Assembly: GCA_030377945.1 (NCBI GenBank)
Contig: JAUCGD010000230.1
Location: 1 to 5,358, forward strand
Direction of reading: 5' to 3'
Length of the DNA: 5,358 nucleotides
Source: Desulfobacterales bacterium HSG17
GTDB lineage: Bacteria > Desulfobacterota > Desulfobacteria > Desulfobacterales > Desulfococcaceae
Shown here: positions 1-5,357 of the stretch, one piece after another
Layout: each line of letters opens with the position of its first letter
Numbering within the stretch: position 1 is the stretch's first letter
Made by a program: the position numbers and the translations under genes
The notes under the pieces: generated by a model
Seen by the model: only the letters and a program-made list of their open reading frames with translations
What the model was told of the DNA's origin: nothing
The model's database searches: none

Positions 1-8
1 AACTACAT

Positions 9-41
9 ATTACCTTTACTATACTGATTATAAAAGGTAAT
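9..41. repeat. 9-bp inverted repeat beyond the truncated activator
   Basis: ATTACCTTT (9-17) and AAAGGTAAT (33-41) form a perfect 9-bp inverted repeat with a 15-base AT-rich loop. It lies beyond the activator's stop codon. On the minus strand the T8 run comes before the stem rather than after it, so it is not a typical terminator. It may mark the edge of an inserted or rearranged segment. Bases 42-70 hold only a T-run and a short remnant in another frame (see findings). Confidence 0.5.
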
Positions 42-70
42 CTAAAAAAAACAATCGTCGATAACTTTTT

Positions 71-1156
71 CTATATGCTTTCATTTACGCGCTTAAGGTA
101 GGCTTTTGAGTTGATTAATATGTCTGAAGAATGAACCAAGAGAGGTATGTCTTCACGTCGTTGACAAAGCCTGGGCATGGAAAGGGGGTATATATTTAAG
201 CGGTAATACAGGTCTTTTCTAAAACGTCCTGCCATGATCTCAACATCAAGATCACGGTTTGTAGCAGCAATTATTCTAACATCCACTTTTCGGGTGCGGG
301 AGCTGCCCAATCGTTCAAATTCGCCGTCTTGAAGAACCCTGAGCAGTTTAGCTTGAAGCTCCAGGGGCAGTTCGCCGATTTCGTCAAGAAAAAGTGTGGC
401 TTTGTCAGCCAGCTCAAACCTGCCTATTCTTTCAGTCAATGCACCTGTAAAAGCACCTTTGTCATGCCCGAATAATTCGCTTTCAATTAAATGAGAAGGC
501 AGGGCAGCGCAGTTTACCTTGAACAAACTTTTTCTTTTTCTCAGGCTTATCCTGTGGATTGCACGGGCTATAAGGTCTTTACCGGTTCCTGTTTCACCGG
601 TAATCAAAACATTTGTATCCATAGGAGCAACCTGCTCTACCTTGAAAAGCAGGTATTTAAGCACTTCGCTTTTACCGATAATTTTTTCAAATTTATGTTC
701 TGGATAAATTTCTTCCCTAAGACAGATATTTTCTGCCTGAAGCTGATTTTTTAATTCTTTGATTTCAGACAGGGCATTTCTAAGCTTTATCTCCGTTTTT
801 TTCCTTCCGGTTATATCCCGTGAAATTTCAACAACAGTTTCAGGTGTTCCGTCGGAATAATATTGGGCAACACTTGATGTGCACCAGAAGTTATAGCTTT
901 TATCATCAAGCCCGGTTCTTTGGGTTTCATTTTCATGAATTTTACCGTCATTAAAGGTTTTAAGCACAAGGCAATTTTTGCAGGGCTTTGTTTTCCTCAT
1001 ATATACCGTAAAACACTTTTTTCCAACCAGGTTTTGACCAAAAAAATCCTCTGTTACCTTATTAACCCAGAGAATGGTATAATCTTTAGAAATCATGCTC
1101 ATCTGGTCAGTAATTGAATTTATAATTCCAAAACTGAATTCTTTTTCATTTATCAT
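71..1156 (-). CDS. C-terminally truncated PAS-AAA+ sigma54-dependent transcriptional activator (probable pseudogene)
   Basis: Proteins of this family sense a signal through an N-terminal domain and use ATP hydrolysis to remodel sigma54-RNA polymerase. Visible in order: a PAS domain (about 8-115) with three cysteines, C48 and C59-x-x-C62; a charged, coiled-coil-like linker (about 118-150); and a sigma54-interaction AAA+ domain from about 157. The AAA+ part has Walker A GETGTGKD (187-194), the GAFTGA sigma54-contact loop (234-239), Walker B LFLDE (255-259), the ATN sensor region (298-300) and arginine-finger segment [10 protein letters not shown] (312-321). It then breaks off after REDIPLLVH (334-342) into unrelated residues and stops at 361. 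The lid with its GNVREL motif and the Fis-type helix-turn-helix are absent; intact relatives are normally about 450 residues or more. The ATG lies one base after the threonine aldolase stop codon with no clear ribosome binding site, so translation is probably coupled. The family call is secure; function is doubtful because nothing remains to bind DNA. Confidence 0.9.
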   Translation of the reverse strand: MINEKEFSFGIINSITDQMSMISKDYTILWVNKVTEDFFGQNLVGKKCFTVYMRKTKPCKNCLVLKTFNDGKIHENETQRTGLDDKSYNFWCTSSVAQYYSDGTPETVVEISRDITGRKKTEIKLRNALSEIKELKNQLQAENICLREEIYPEHKFEKIIGKSEVLKYLLFKVEQVAPMDTNVLITGETGTGKDLIARAIHRISLRKRKSLFKVNCAALPSHLIESELFGHDKGAFTGALTERIGRFELADKATLFLDEIGELPLELQAKLLRVLQDGEFERLGSSRTRKVDVRIIAATNRDLDVEIMAGRFRKDLYYRLNIYPLSMPRLCQRREDIPLLVHSSDILINSKAYLKRVNESI

Positions 1157-1157
1157 T

Positions 1158-2195
1158 TCAGATTTTTAAAATATTGTTTACGGTTTCTAAAGCATAATCA
1201 ATATCTTGAGATTTAATATGATAGTGGGTTACAGCTCTCAGTTTCTTAGGACCAAGGGCCAGAATCCTGACTCCTTTTTCTTCCATGCGGCTTACCAGTG
1301 TTTCTGTTGTCAGCTCATCCTTTACCAGATCAAAAAATACAATATTGGTTTTAATGTTTTCAAGATCTACTGACAGGCCGTCAATGTTTGCAAGCCCTTG
1401 AGCAAGTTTTCCTGCATTTTCATGATCTTCATGCAGCCTTTTTGTCATTTCATTAAGGGAAATAATTCCGGCTGCTGCCAGTATCCCAGCCTGACGCATA
1501 CCGCCTCCCAGTACCTTCCTTGCCCTTCTTGCCCTGGCAATAAATTCTTTGGAACTGCAAACAAGAGAACCGACCGGAGAAGCCAGACCTTTGCTCAGAC
1601 AAAAGGATACTGAATCTGCATGTTCAGCAAGTTCTTTAACATCAGTGTTTAAAGCTGCTGCTGCATTAAATATTCTTGCTCCGTCAACATGAATCTTTAT
1701 ACCGTGGTTTTTTGCAAGAGTTCCAACCTCTTTCATATAATCAACAGACAGGGGAGAACCGCAGCATCTGTTATGTGTATTTTCCAGGGCAATAAGGCGT
1801 GTTACAGGAAAATGAACATCATCATGGCGTATGGCTCCTTCAATATCTTCAATAAGTATGGTTCCGTTCGGCTGATTTGGCAGTATTCTTGGATGAATTC
1901 CTCCTATTGCAGCAGAACCGCCCTGTTCATAGAAAAAAATATGAGACTGGTCTCCCAGAAGCATTTCATCACCGCGATTGCAATGGGTCAGCAGACTTAC
2001 CAGGTTTCCCATAGTTCCGCTGGATACAAACAAGGCTGCTTCTTTTCCAAGGAGATCGGCTGCTATTTCCTCAAGCATATGTATAGTGGGGTCTTCACCA
2101 AAAACATCGTCTCCTACTTCTGCTTCTGCCATAGCTTTTCGCATTGCTGGTGTGGGAAGGGTCAGGGTATCGGATCTTAAATCAACAATTGGCAT
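1158..2195 (-). CDS. ltaE: Low-specificity L-threonine aldolase (PLP-dependent)
   Basis: This cytoplasmic enzyme cleaves L-threonine or L-allo-threonine to glycine and acetaldehyde and belongs to the fold-type I PLP enzymes (beta-eliminating lyase family). The 345 residues match the family's usual length of about 330-350. The N-terminal signature [14 protein letters not shown] (5-18) and GDDVFGEDP (28-36) are characteristic. Also present are the phosphate-binding segment SSGTMGN (58-64), H85 (which stacks on PLP in known structures), ENTHN (138-142), D171 in HVDGAR (169-174) for the pyridine nitrogen, and the Schiff-base lysine K202 in [14 protein letters not shown]. No lesion is seen, so it should be active. 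The ATG has a good TAAGGAG at 2204-2210 with an 8-base spacer. The sigma54-type activator starts one base after its TGA, forming a two-gene unit. A palindromic repeat lies upstream and no convincing promoter was found there, so it may be read through from the GalT-like gene. Confidence 0.96.
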   Translation of the reverse strand: MPIVDLRSDTLTLPTPAMRKAMAEAEVGDDVFGEDPTIHMLEEIAADLLGKEAALFVSSGTMGNLVSLLTHCNRGDEMLLGDQSHIFFYEQGGSAAIGGIHPRILPNQPNGTILIEDIEGAIRHDDVHFPVTRLIALENTHNRCCGSPLSVDYMKEVGTLAKNHGIKIHVDGARIFNAAAALNTDVKELAEHADSVSFCLSKGLASPVGSLVCSSKEFIARARRARKVLGGGMRQAGILAAAGIISLNEMTKRLHEDHENAGKLAQGLANIDGLSVDLENIKTNIVFFDLVKDELTTETLVSRMEEKGVRILALGPKKLRAVTHYHIKSQDIDYALETVNNILKI

Positions 2196-2241
2196 TTATA
2201 TTTCTCCTTAATTATTTTTTTAGCGATTAAGATAACCGCCT

Positions 2242-2340
2242 TTTTTTTACCACAGAGTACACAGAGAAGACACAGAGAAAAAATATAATAAAATCTTTGT
2301 GCACTCTGTGATTCTCTCTGAGTTCTCTGTGGTAAAAAAA
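2242..2340. repeat. MITE-like palindromic repeat of CACAGAG units
   Basis: A 16-bp perfect inverted repeat (TTTTTTTACCACAGAG at 2242-2257 and its complement at 2325-2340) encloses further imperfect pairing. CACAGAG occurs at 2251, 2260 and 2271 in the left arm. The right arm has CTCTGTG at 2304 and 2325, and a degenerate CTCTGAG at 2316. An AT-rich centre of about 26 bases (2278-2303) separates the arms, and no ORF lies within. It sits between two same-direction genes. On either strand a T-run precedes the stem and an A-run follows it, so it is not a canonical intrinsic terminator, although a transcript could fold into a long hairpin. The motif resembles the 'ACCACAGAG...CTCTGTGGT' dispersed repeats I recall from many deltaproteobacterial and other environmental genomes; that comparison is from memory. 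Probably a non-autonomous mobile or REP-like element. Confidence 0.8.
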
Positions 2341-2387
2341 TAGAAACGCATATTTTTATTTAACTGGTGTTCCCTTACTACAAACAG

Positions 2388-3410
2388 TTAAAATTCAGGC
2401 TTCAACATCTCATTTATCTTTTCTGGATATGCCATGCACACGGTTTCATTAAAAAGTTTCTGCCCGGCTCCAACATCAGGTGTTCCCAAAGCCTGGTTAA
2501 AAAATGTCCTTGGGGAAAACAATAGATGAAACCTTGCAAAATCATCCTGCACTGCTCCTGTAAAAAAGTTCATGTTAAAGCTGTATATGCCTATCTTATC
2601 GTATGCTGCCATAGTTTTTGTCAATCCTGCTGCAATATCTGCAATATCCTGCTCAGTCAGTTCCAGGGTTGACCGTACACCCTCAACAACAGCAAGAATA
2701 TCCCCTGCAACTCCCATAGGTGCATAATTGCTCATCCAGGTTGTGCGCCCGATTTTCCCCAGGAATCGCTCACCGCTTTCTGTTTCAGCTTTTACCAGAT
2801 CATCCCAGAAATTAGTTTTGTTTTTCTCCATATAAATTTTTGCAGCTTCAAGCTCCTGGCGCAGAAGATTGGGAGCTGATGCAGTGGAAAATATCTGTAA
2901 ATGAGGATGAATTATGGAACTTCCTGAAGGGGGCATATAATTCCAGTTCAGCATGTGGTAAACTGAATCAGGATGTTTGATTTTTTCCAGGATTTTAAAA
3001 AAACTCATGGCAAGCTCAAAACCTTTTGCCATAAGCTCAGGCTTAATCTCTGTCATGGGAATATAATGCTTTGAACCCATAACCAGAACCGAACTTAGAC
3101 TGTCATAAGGTGCAATATTGGGAAACAAAACCATGTCGTCCAGCGTAAGCCTGCCTTCAGGTATGATTTGTTCAGGAAAAAGTGGGGTAATATTCATGAC
3201 CTTGTCTGCACAAAACGGGCAGAATTTTTCAGAGCCTGCTGTAAGCTTTTCAAAATCCGGCTTTTCCCATTCAAGTTTCATAAAATGGCATATACGTGCA
3301 GTTCGACCGGTTAAGGGATCTTTCCTGATTTCACTTGGAATCTGCCTGCGCTTGTTTTCTTTCATGGGGTTTAGCATGATTGTTTCTTTTTTTTCAGACT
3401 CAAACTGCAT
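2388..3410 (-). CDS. GalT-like galactose-1-phosphate uridylyltransferase family protein (HIT superfamily)
   Basis: GalT enzymes move a nucleotidyl group between a UDP-sugar and a sugar 1-phosphate through a uridylyl-histidine intermediate. At 340 residues it is close to E. coli GalT (about 348). Putative zinc ligands CPFC (C64, C67), H115 and H168 parallel the Cys-Cys-His-His set of GalT. FPNIAPYD (96-103) corresponds to the substrate-proximal PNPFPYD-like region. The active-site triad HPHLQ (168-172) gives H170 as the predicted nucleophile, following N155-x-N157 and PPSGSS (160-165). The C-terminal half (FHLLFSPR, then GTPDVGAG) matches the second HIT-like repeat, but the usual second His-x-His is not retained. 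Exact substrates are therefore open; ADP-glucose phosphorylase- or Ap4A phosphorylase-like activity is possible. The ATG at 3410 is chosen for its strong AAAGGAGGA; an in-frame GTG at 3434 would add 8 residues but lies inside a hairpin. It follows the EHD-like gene by 42 bases, suggesting co-transcription. Confidence 0.85.
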   Translation of the reverse strand: MQFESEKKETIMLNPMKENKRRQIPSEIRKDPLTGRTARICHFMKLEWEKPDFEKLTAGSEKFCPFCADKVMNITPLFPEQIIPEGRLTLDDMVLFPNIAPYDSLSSVLVMGSKHYIPMTEIKPELMAKGFELAMSFFKILEKIKHPDSVYHMLNWNYMPPSGSSIIHPHLQIFSTASAPNLLRQELEAAKIYMEKNKTNFWDDLVKAETESGERFLGKIGRTTWMSNYAPMGVAGDILAVVEGVRSTLELTEQDIADIAAGLTKTMAAYDKIGIYSFNMNFFTGAVQDDFARFHLLFSPRTFFNQALGTPDVGAGQKLFNETVCMAYPEKINEMLKPEF

Positions 3411-3414
3411 AAAA

Positions 3415-3423
3415 TCCTCCTTT
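3415..3423 (-). promoter_or_regulatory. Strong Shine-Dalgarno that fixes the GalT-like start
   Basis: The minus strand reads AAAGGAGGA four bases before the ATG at 3410-3408, a near-perfect anti-16S match. The upstream in-frame GTG at 3434 has no comparable site, so the shorter protein is preferred. Confidence 0.85.
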
Positions 3424-3426
3424 ATA

Positions 3427-3444
3427 GCCTCCACGCAGGGAGGC
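3427..3444 (-). other. Small stem-loop between the EHD-like and GalT-like genes
   Basis: The minus strand contains GCCTCC, a 6-base loop, then GGAGGC: a perfect 6-bp GC-rich stem lying 4 bases upstream of the GalT-like Shine-Dalgarno. No T-run follows, so it is not an intrinsic terminator. It may be part of a small REP-like repeat or affect translation of the GalT-like gene. It also contains the alternative GTG start. Confidence 0.5.
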
Positions 3445-3452
3445 GCTACCGT

Positions 3453-4502
3453 TTAATACATATGTTTTAAATTGCTTCTCAATATTTCCTGATCTGTCAT
3501 TTCCTGTTTCTCTTTTTGATAGGCTTCATGGGAAAGCCGCTCTTTGTCCCAATCTTCAAAATCCCGATCAGACATAAGGGATAATTCGCTTAAGGCTTCG
3601 CGGATTTCCTGTGAATCTTCATTATATGCCTGACGAATTTCAAAAAGGTCTTTTTTCAATTCATATGTTGAATATTTCTTTTTATCCTTAATAAGATGAG
3701 CATTAACAGTAGCGCGGATTGCAACCCAGCTGTCTTTTCTTGTCTGGTCGTCAACAGGGGTCAGGCTGTCTATGTCTTCAACCCTGGTATTATGGAATTT
3801 AAGCTCAAGCCTGGGTTGAATAGAAGTTATCCACAAAAAGAAAATCAGGGCTGTAATTCCTCCGCCAACAGACATCAGCACACTAATGCCCATACCGCCT
3901 GCAAGGGTCATCAGGGCTAAAGCAGTCAGGCTTCCCCCAAGTATTCCTGATAAAAAACCTGTAAAGATTTTCTGCATACGAAATTTCCTAAATTCCTGCC
4001 TGTATGCCAGGAGAGTTTCTATATAATGAGCAAGACGCTCCCCTTGAACCTCAACATATGAAGCCAGATGGTCAAGGCGGCGCATGGGAGTTTGAAGAAT
4101 AGCATGTTTAAGATCTTCGCGCTGGTTTTCAAGCAGGGGCAGATAATCGGTTTTATCGTTAATTTTTCTTACGGCAGAAATAATATTTGATGAATATGTC
4201 ATTCGTATTATGGGAATATCTTTTCTGCCGGTAATCTGGGACAAGTTCCAGCAAAGAGTTCCGTAAACCCGGAGAAGATCGTTGAATGACGAACATTCAT
4301 CAATACGGTTCAGCACAAAAATTATCCGGTCTTCAAAAGTATTGGCAGTCAGCGTATCCCTGATGCTTTTATACGCCTCCCTTACGGTTCCGGCCTTATG
4401 TGCATCAAAAAGAACAAGCACAAGCCCTGCTTTCTGGGCAAGATCACCTATAACCTCCTGGTAATCATATCCCCTGTCTCTTTCGGTTATACTGTCAAGC
4501 AT
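3453..4502 (-). CDS. C-terminal fragment of the EHD-like NTPase (post-G3, G4 and membrane hairpin)
   Basis: This 349-residue frame has its first ATG at 4502, at the residue directly after DTPG, so the ATG is most likely an internal methionine rather than a real start; no ribosome binding site precedes it. Own numbering: RGYDY (10-14), FDAHK (32-36), NRID (65-68), RVYGTLCWNLSQI (78-90), predicted membrane helices at about 180-201 and 206-228 flanked by basic residues, then a charged helical tail rich in Glu, Lys and Asp. The frame is open a little further upstream than the ATG, through the DTPG codons, until a TAA about 50 bases before it. If made alone, it would be a membrane protein without a P-loop. 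Confidence 0.75.
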   Translation of the reverse strand: MLDSITERDRGYDYQEVIGDLAQKAGLVLVLFDAHKAGTVREAYKSIRDTLTANTFEDRIIFVLNRIDECSSFNDLLRVYGTLCWNLSQITGRKDIPIIRMTYSSNIISAVRKINDKTDYLPLLENQREDLKHAILQTPMRRLDHLASYVEVQGERLAHYIETLLAYRQEFRKFRMQKIFTGFLSGILGGSLTALALMTLAGGMGISVLMSVGGGITALIFFLWITSIQPRLELKFHNTRVEDIDSLTPVDDQTRKDSWVAIRATVNAHLIKDKKKYSTYELKKDLFEIRQAYNEDSQEIREALSELSLMSDRDFEDWDKERLSHEAYQKEKQEMTDQEILRSNLKHMY

Positions 4503-4945
4503 TCCCGGAGTGTCAATATGGCAAGGTCTTTTAAAAAAGGGGAATTAATTTTTTTTAGCTGAAAATGAGCTGCAAAACGCTGGCCGTGTTTTTTTAATGT
4601 GGAAAAAGGGTATTCAGGATCATTTAGCAGGGCCTTTCCGTCTCTTTGTTCAATTACTTGAATTCCTTGCGTTTCAGGAATTGAATCATCATAGGTAAGC
4701 ACGGTAAAGGAATCATCAGTAGGAGCCTGGCCTGTATCCTGGATTTTTGCACCAAGAAATTCATTAATAAGTGATGATTTACCAGATGAATAATTACCAA
4801 TAACCAGAACCATAGGCCGCCATTTAATATTGGTTTCCAGGGGCATCTGACTATAACCGTATTTTATTGCAGCCGGTGTCAGATGTTCTTCCACCATTTC
4901 CACAATTTCACTACGCAGGGCATTGATATAATTATCTCGGTACAT
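4487..4945 (-). CDS. N-terminal fragment of the EHD-like NTPase (G1 and G2)
   Basis: This 152-residue frame carries the P-loop GNYSSGKSS (50-58) and the G2 region APTDDSF, and reaches the beta3 strand LKDLAI (138-143). It then runs nine out-of-frame residues to a TAA at 4489-4487. The expected DTPG is encoded in the -1 frame from 4514. Alone it lacks G3, G4 and any membrane anchor, so an active NTPase is unlikely. The family assignment is firm; independent function is doubtful. Confidence 0.75.
   Translation of the reverse strand: MYRDNYINALRSEIVEMVEEHLTPAAIKYGYSQMPLETNIKWRPMVLVIGNYSSGKSSLINEFLGAKIQDTGQAPTDDSFTVLTYDDSIPETQGIQVIEQRDGKALLNDPEYPFSTLKKHGQRFAAHFQLKKINSPFLKDLAILTLRECLTV
4532..4538 (-). 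other. In-frame T TTT TTA heptamer at the frame break (possible slippery site)
   Basis: The upstream frame reads CCT TTT TTA AAA, placing a T TTT TTA heptamer in the phase required for a -1 slip, inside the short overlap of the two frames. A slip here would read on through a peptide ending HIDTPGM and join the fragments. No clear downstream pseudoknot or upstream Shine-Dalgarno stimulator is visible, and the zero-frame residues after it (KDLAI) fit the beta3 strand better. A simple one-base deletion near 4515-4516 is therefore more likely. Confidence 0.3.
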
Positions 4946-4950
4946 GATGT

Positions 4951-4955
4951 CTCCG
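4951..4955 (-). promoter_or_regulatory. Shine-Dalgarno deciding the EHD-like start
   Basis: CGGAG lies five bases before the ATG at 4945-4943. The alternative GTG at 5002 falls inside a 14-bp hairpin with no ribosome binding site, and would add a 19-residue stretch not expected in the family. The ATG is preferred. Confidence 0.7.
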
Positions 4956-4964
4956 AATATTTGT

Positions 4965-5010
4965 AAAAAGGAAAAGGGCAGCCCTGTGAAAACGGCTTTC
5001 ACAAAGCTGC
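4965..5010 (-). promoter_or_regulatory. 5'-leader hairpin with T-rich tail, possible attenuator
   Basis: On the minus strand GCAGCTTTGTGAAA (5010-4997) pairs with TTTCACAGGGCTGC (4991-4978): a 14-bp stem with two G-U pairs in RNA and a 5-base loop. It is followed by CCTTTTCCTTTTT down to about 4965. It lies between the predicted transcription start (about 5032) and the ATG at 4945, so it would be transcribed as leader. The T-tract is interrupted by two C's and starts after two C's, so termination would probably be partial. It could instead be a read-through block for the upstream gene or a translational control element. Confidence 0.55.
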
Positions 5011-5038
5011 ATTAATATAAGAATAATTTTAAAAGGAG

Positions 5039-5067
5039 AGTATAAAGGAATGGAATAGGGTTGTCAA
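5039..5067 (-). promoter_or_regulatory. Near-consensus sigma70 promoter for the EHD-like/GalT-like unit
   Basis: The minus strand has TTGACA (5067-5062), a 17-base spacer, and TATACT (5044-5039), one mismatch from the TATAAT consensus. The predicted start is near 5032, giving a leader of about 87 bases before the ATG at 4945. It lies in the gap after the upstream gene's stop codon and points towards the EHD-like gene. Confidence 0.75.
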
Positions 5068-5081
5068 TTATGAATCATTTA

Positions 5082-5357
5082 TCAGTCACAAACAGCAGAT
5101 TTGATAAAACAGGATGCGCTTCCTTCTGAACTGTTAATACCGGATATGGGAAGCGGAGGCCCCTGCCCTGAATCGGCATTAGCTGTTTTTAAGGAAAAAA
5201 TGTTCTTTTTTAACCATGTTTTTGTTTTGCTGAAAGCCCTTGGTGTAATTCTTTCGGAATCTACTGAATTTATTGTTTTTTTTGCAATTACAGTCCCCGG
5301 AAATCTTAGCCAGACATTTTCAGCTTTTGCTCTTGCCCAGTAGCCCTGCTCAGGTCT
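5082..5357 (-). CDS. C-terminal part of an unrecognised protein, cut by the window edge
   Basis: An open frame with no internal stop runs from the right edge to a TGA at 5084-5082, giving 91 residues. It begins RPEQGYWARAKAENVWLRFP, continues with a Lys/Thr/Ser-rich stretch (including TWLKKNIFSLKT), and ends in a Gly/Pro/Ser-rich, probably disordered tail (SGQGPPLPISG...CFIKSAVCD). There is no methionine in the visible part, so the start lies outside the window. The strand is the same as all neighbours. The opposing 80-residue frame on the plus strand is rich in Phe and looks like an antisense shadow. I do not recognise the family. The amino-acid mix is compatible with coding, but this rests only on an open frame of moderate length. 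Confidence 0.45.
   Translation of the reverse strand, partial: RPEQGYWARAKAENVWLRFPGTVIAKKTINSVDSERITPRAFSKTKTWLKKNIFSLKTANADSGQGPPLPISGINSSEGSASCFIKSAVCD

Larger units (their letters stand above)
3453..4945 (-). pseudogene. EHD-like dynamin-superfamily NTPase with C-terminal membrane hairpin, frameshifted
   Basis: Read as one gene with one base restored near 4515-4516, this encodes about 497 residues. Numbering on the restored protein: short helical N-terminus (1-42); G1 P-loop GNYSSGKS (50-57) preceded by RPMVLVI; G2 threonine in APTDDSF (T76); G3 DTPG (145-148); RGYDY (158-162); FDAHK (180-184); G4-like NRID (213-216); RVYGTLCWNLSQI (226-238); two hydrophobic segments (about 328-349 and 354-376) separated by a glycine-rich turn; and a charged C-terminal tail (about 378-497). 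The order and spacing of PMVL-x-x-G-x-YS-x-GK, PTDDSF, IDTPG, RGYD, LLFDAHK, the N-x-x-D motif and RVYGxLxW match the G domain of eukaryotic EHD membrane-remodelling ATPases, as known from memory. There is no EH domain; the membrane hairpin takes its place. ATG 4945 is chosen for its GGAG; an in-frame GTG at 5002 lies inside the leader hairpin. The broken frame could be decay, assembly error or recoding. Confidence 0.82.

Noticed and set aside
1689..2180. A 163-residue plus-strand open frame
   Set aside because: It lies entirely antisense to the threonine aldolase, which has complete family motifs; its composition is that of an antisense shadow.
2223..2248. Plus-strand stem GCGATTA/TAACCGC followed by eight T's, resembling an intrinsic terminator
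   Set aside because: The stem has an A-C mismatch and a 3-base loop, no plus-strand gene ends here, and the T-run is part of the palindromic repeat. On the minus strand it is only a weak 7-bp hairpin in the aldolase leader with no T-run after it.
2242..2340. CRISPR-like array from the repeated CACAGAG units
   Set aside because: The units are 7 bases with 2-5 base gaps and inverted halves; there are no 25-37 base repeats with unique spacers and no cas genes.
2196..2387. A promoter for the threonine aldolase in the gap after the GalT-like gene
   Set aside because: Candidate -35/-10 pairs had poor hexamers or wrong spacing, and no -24/-12 element was found; the AT-rich repeat makes chance TATA-like matches common.
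3411..3434. GTG at 3434 as the start of the GalT-like protein
   Set aside because: It lies within a hairpin and has no ribosome binding site, whereas the ATG at 3410 has AAAGGAGGA at ideal spacing.
5101..5343. An 80-residue plus-strand open frame
   Set aside because: It is Phe-rich, lacks a ribosome binding site, opposes all neighbouring genes and lies antisense to a more gene-like minus-strand frame.
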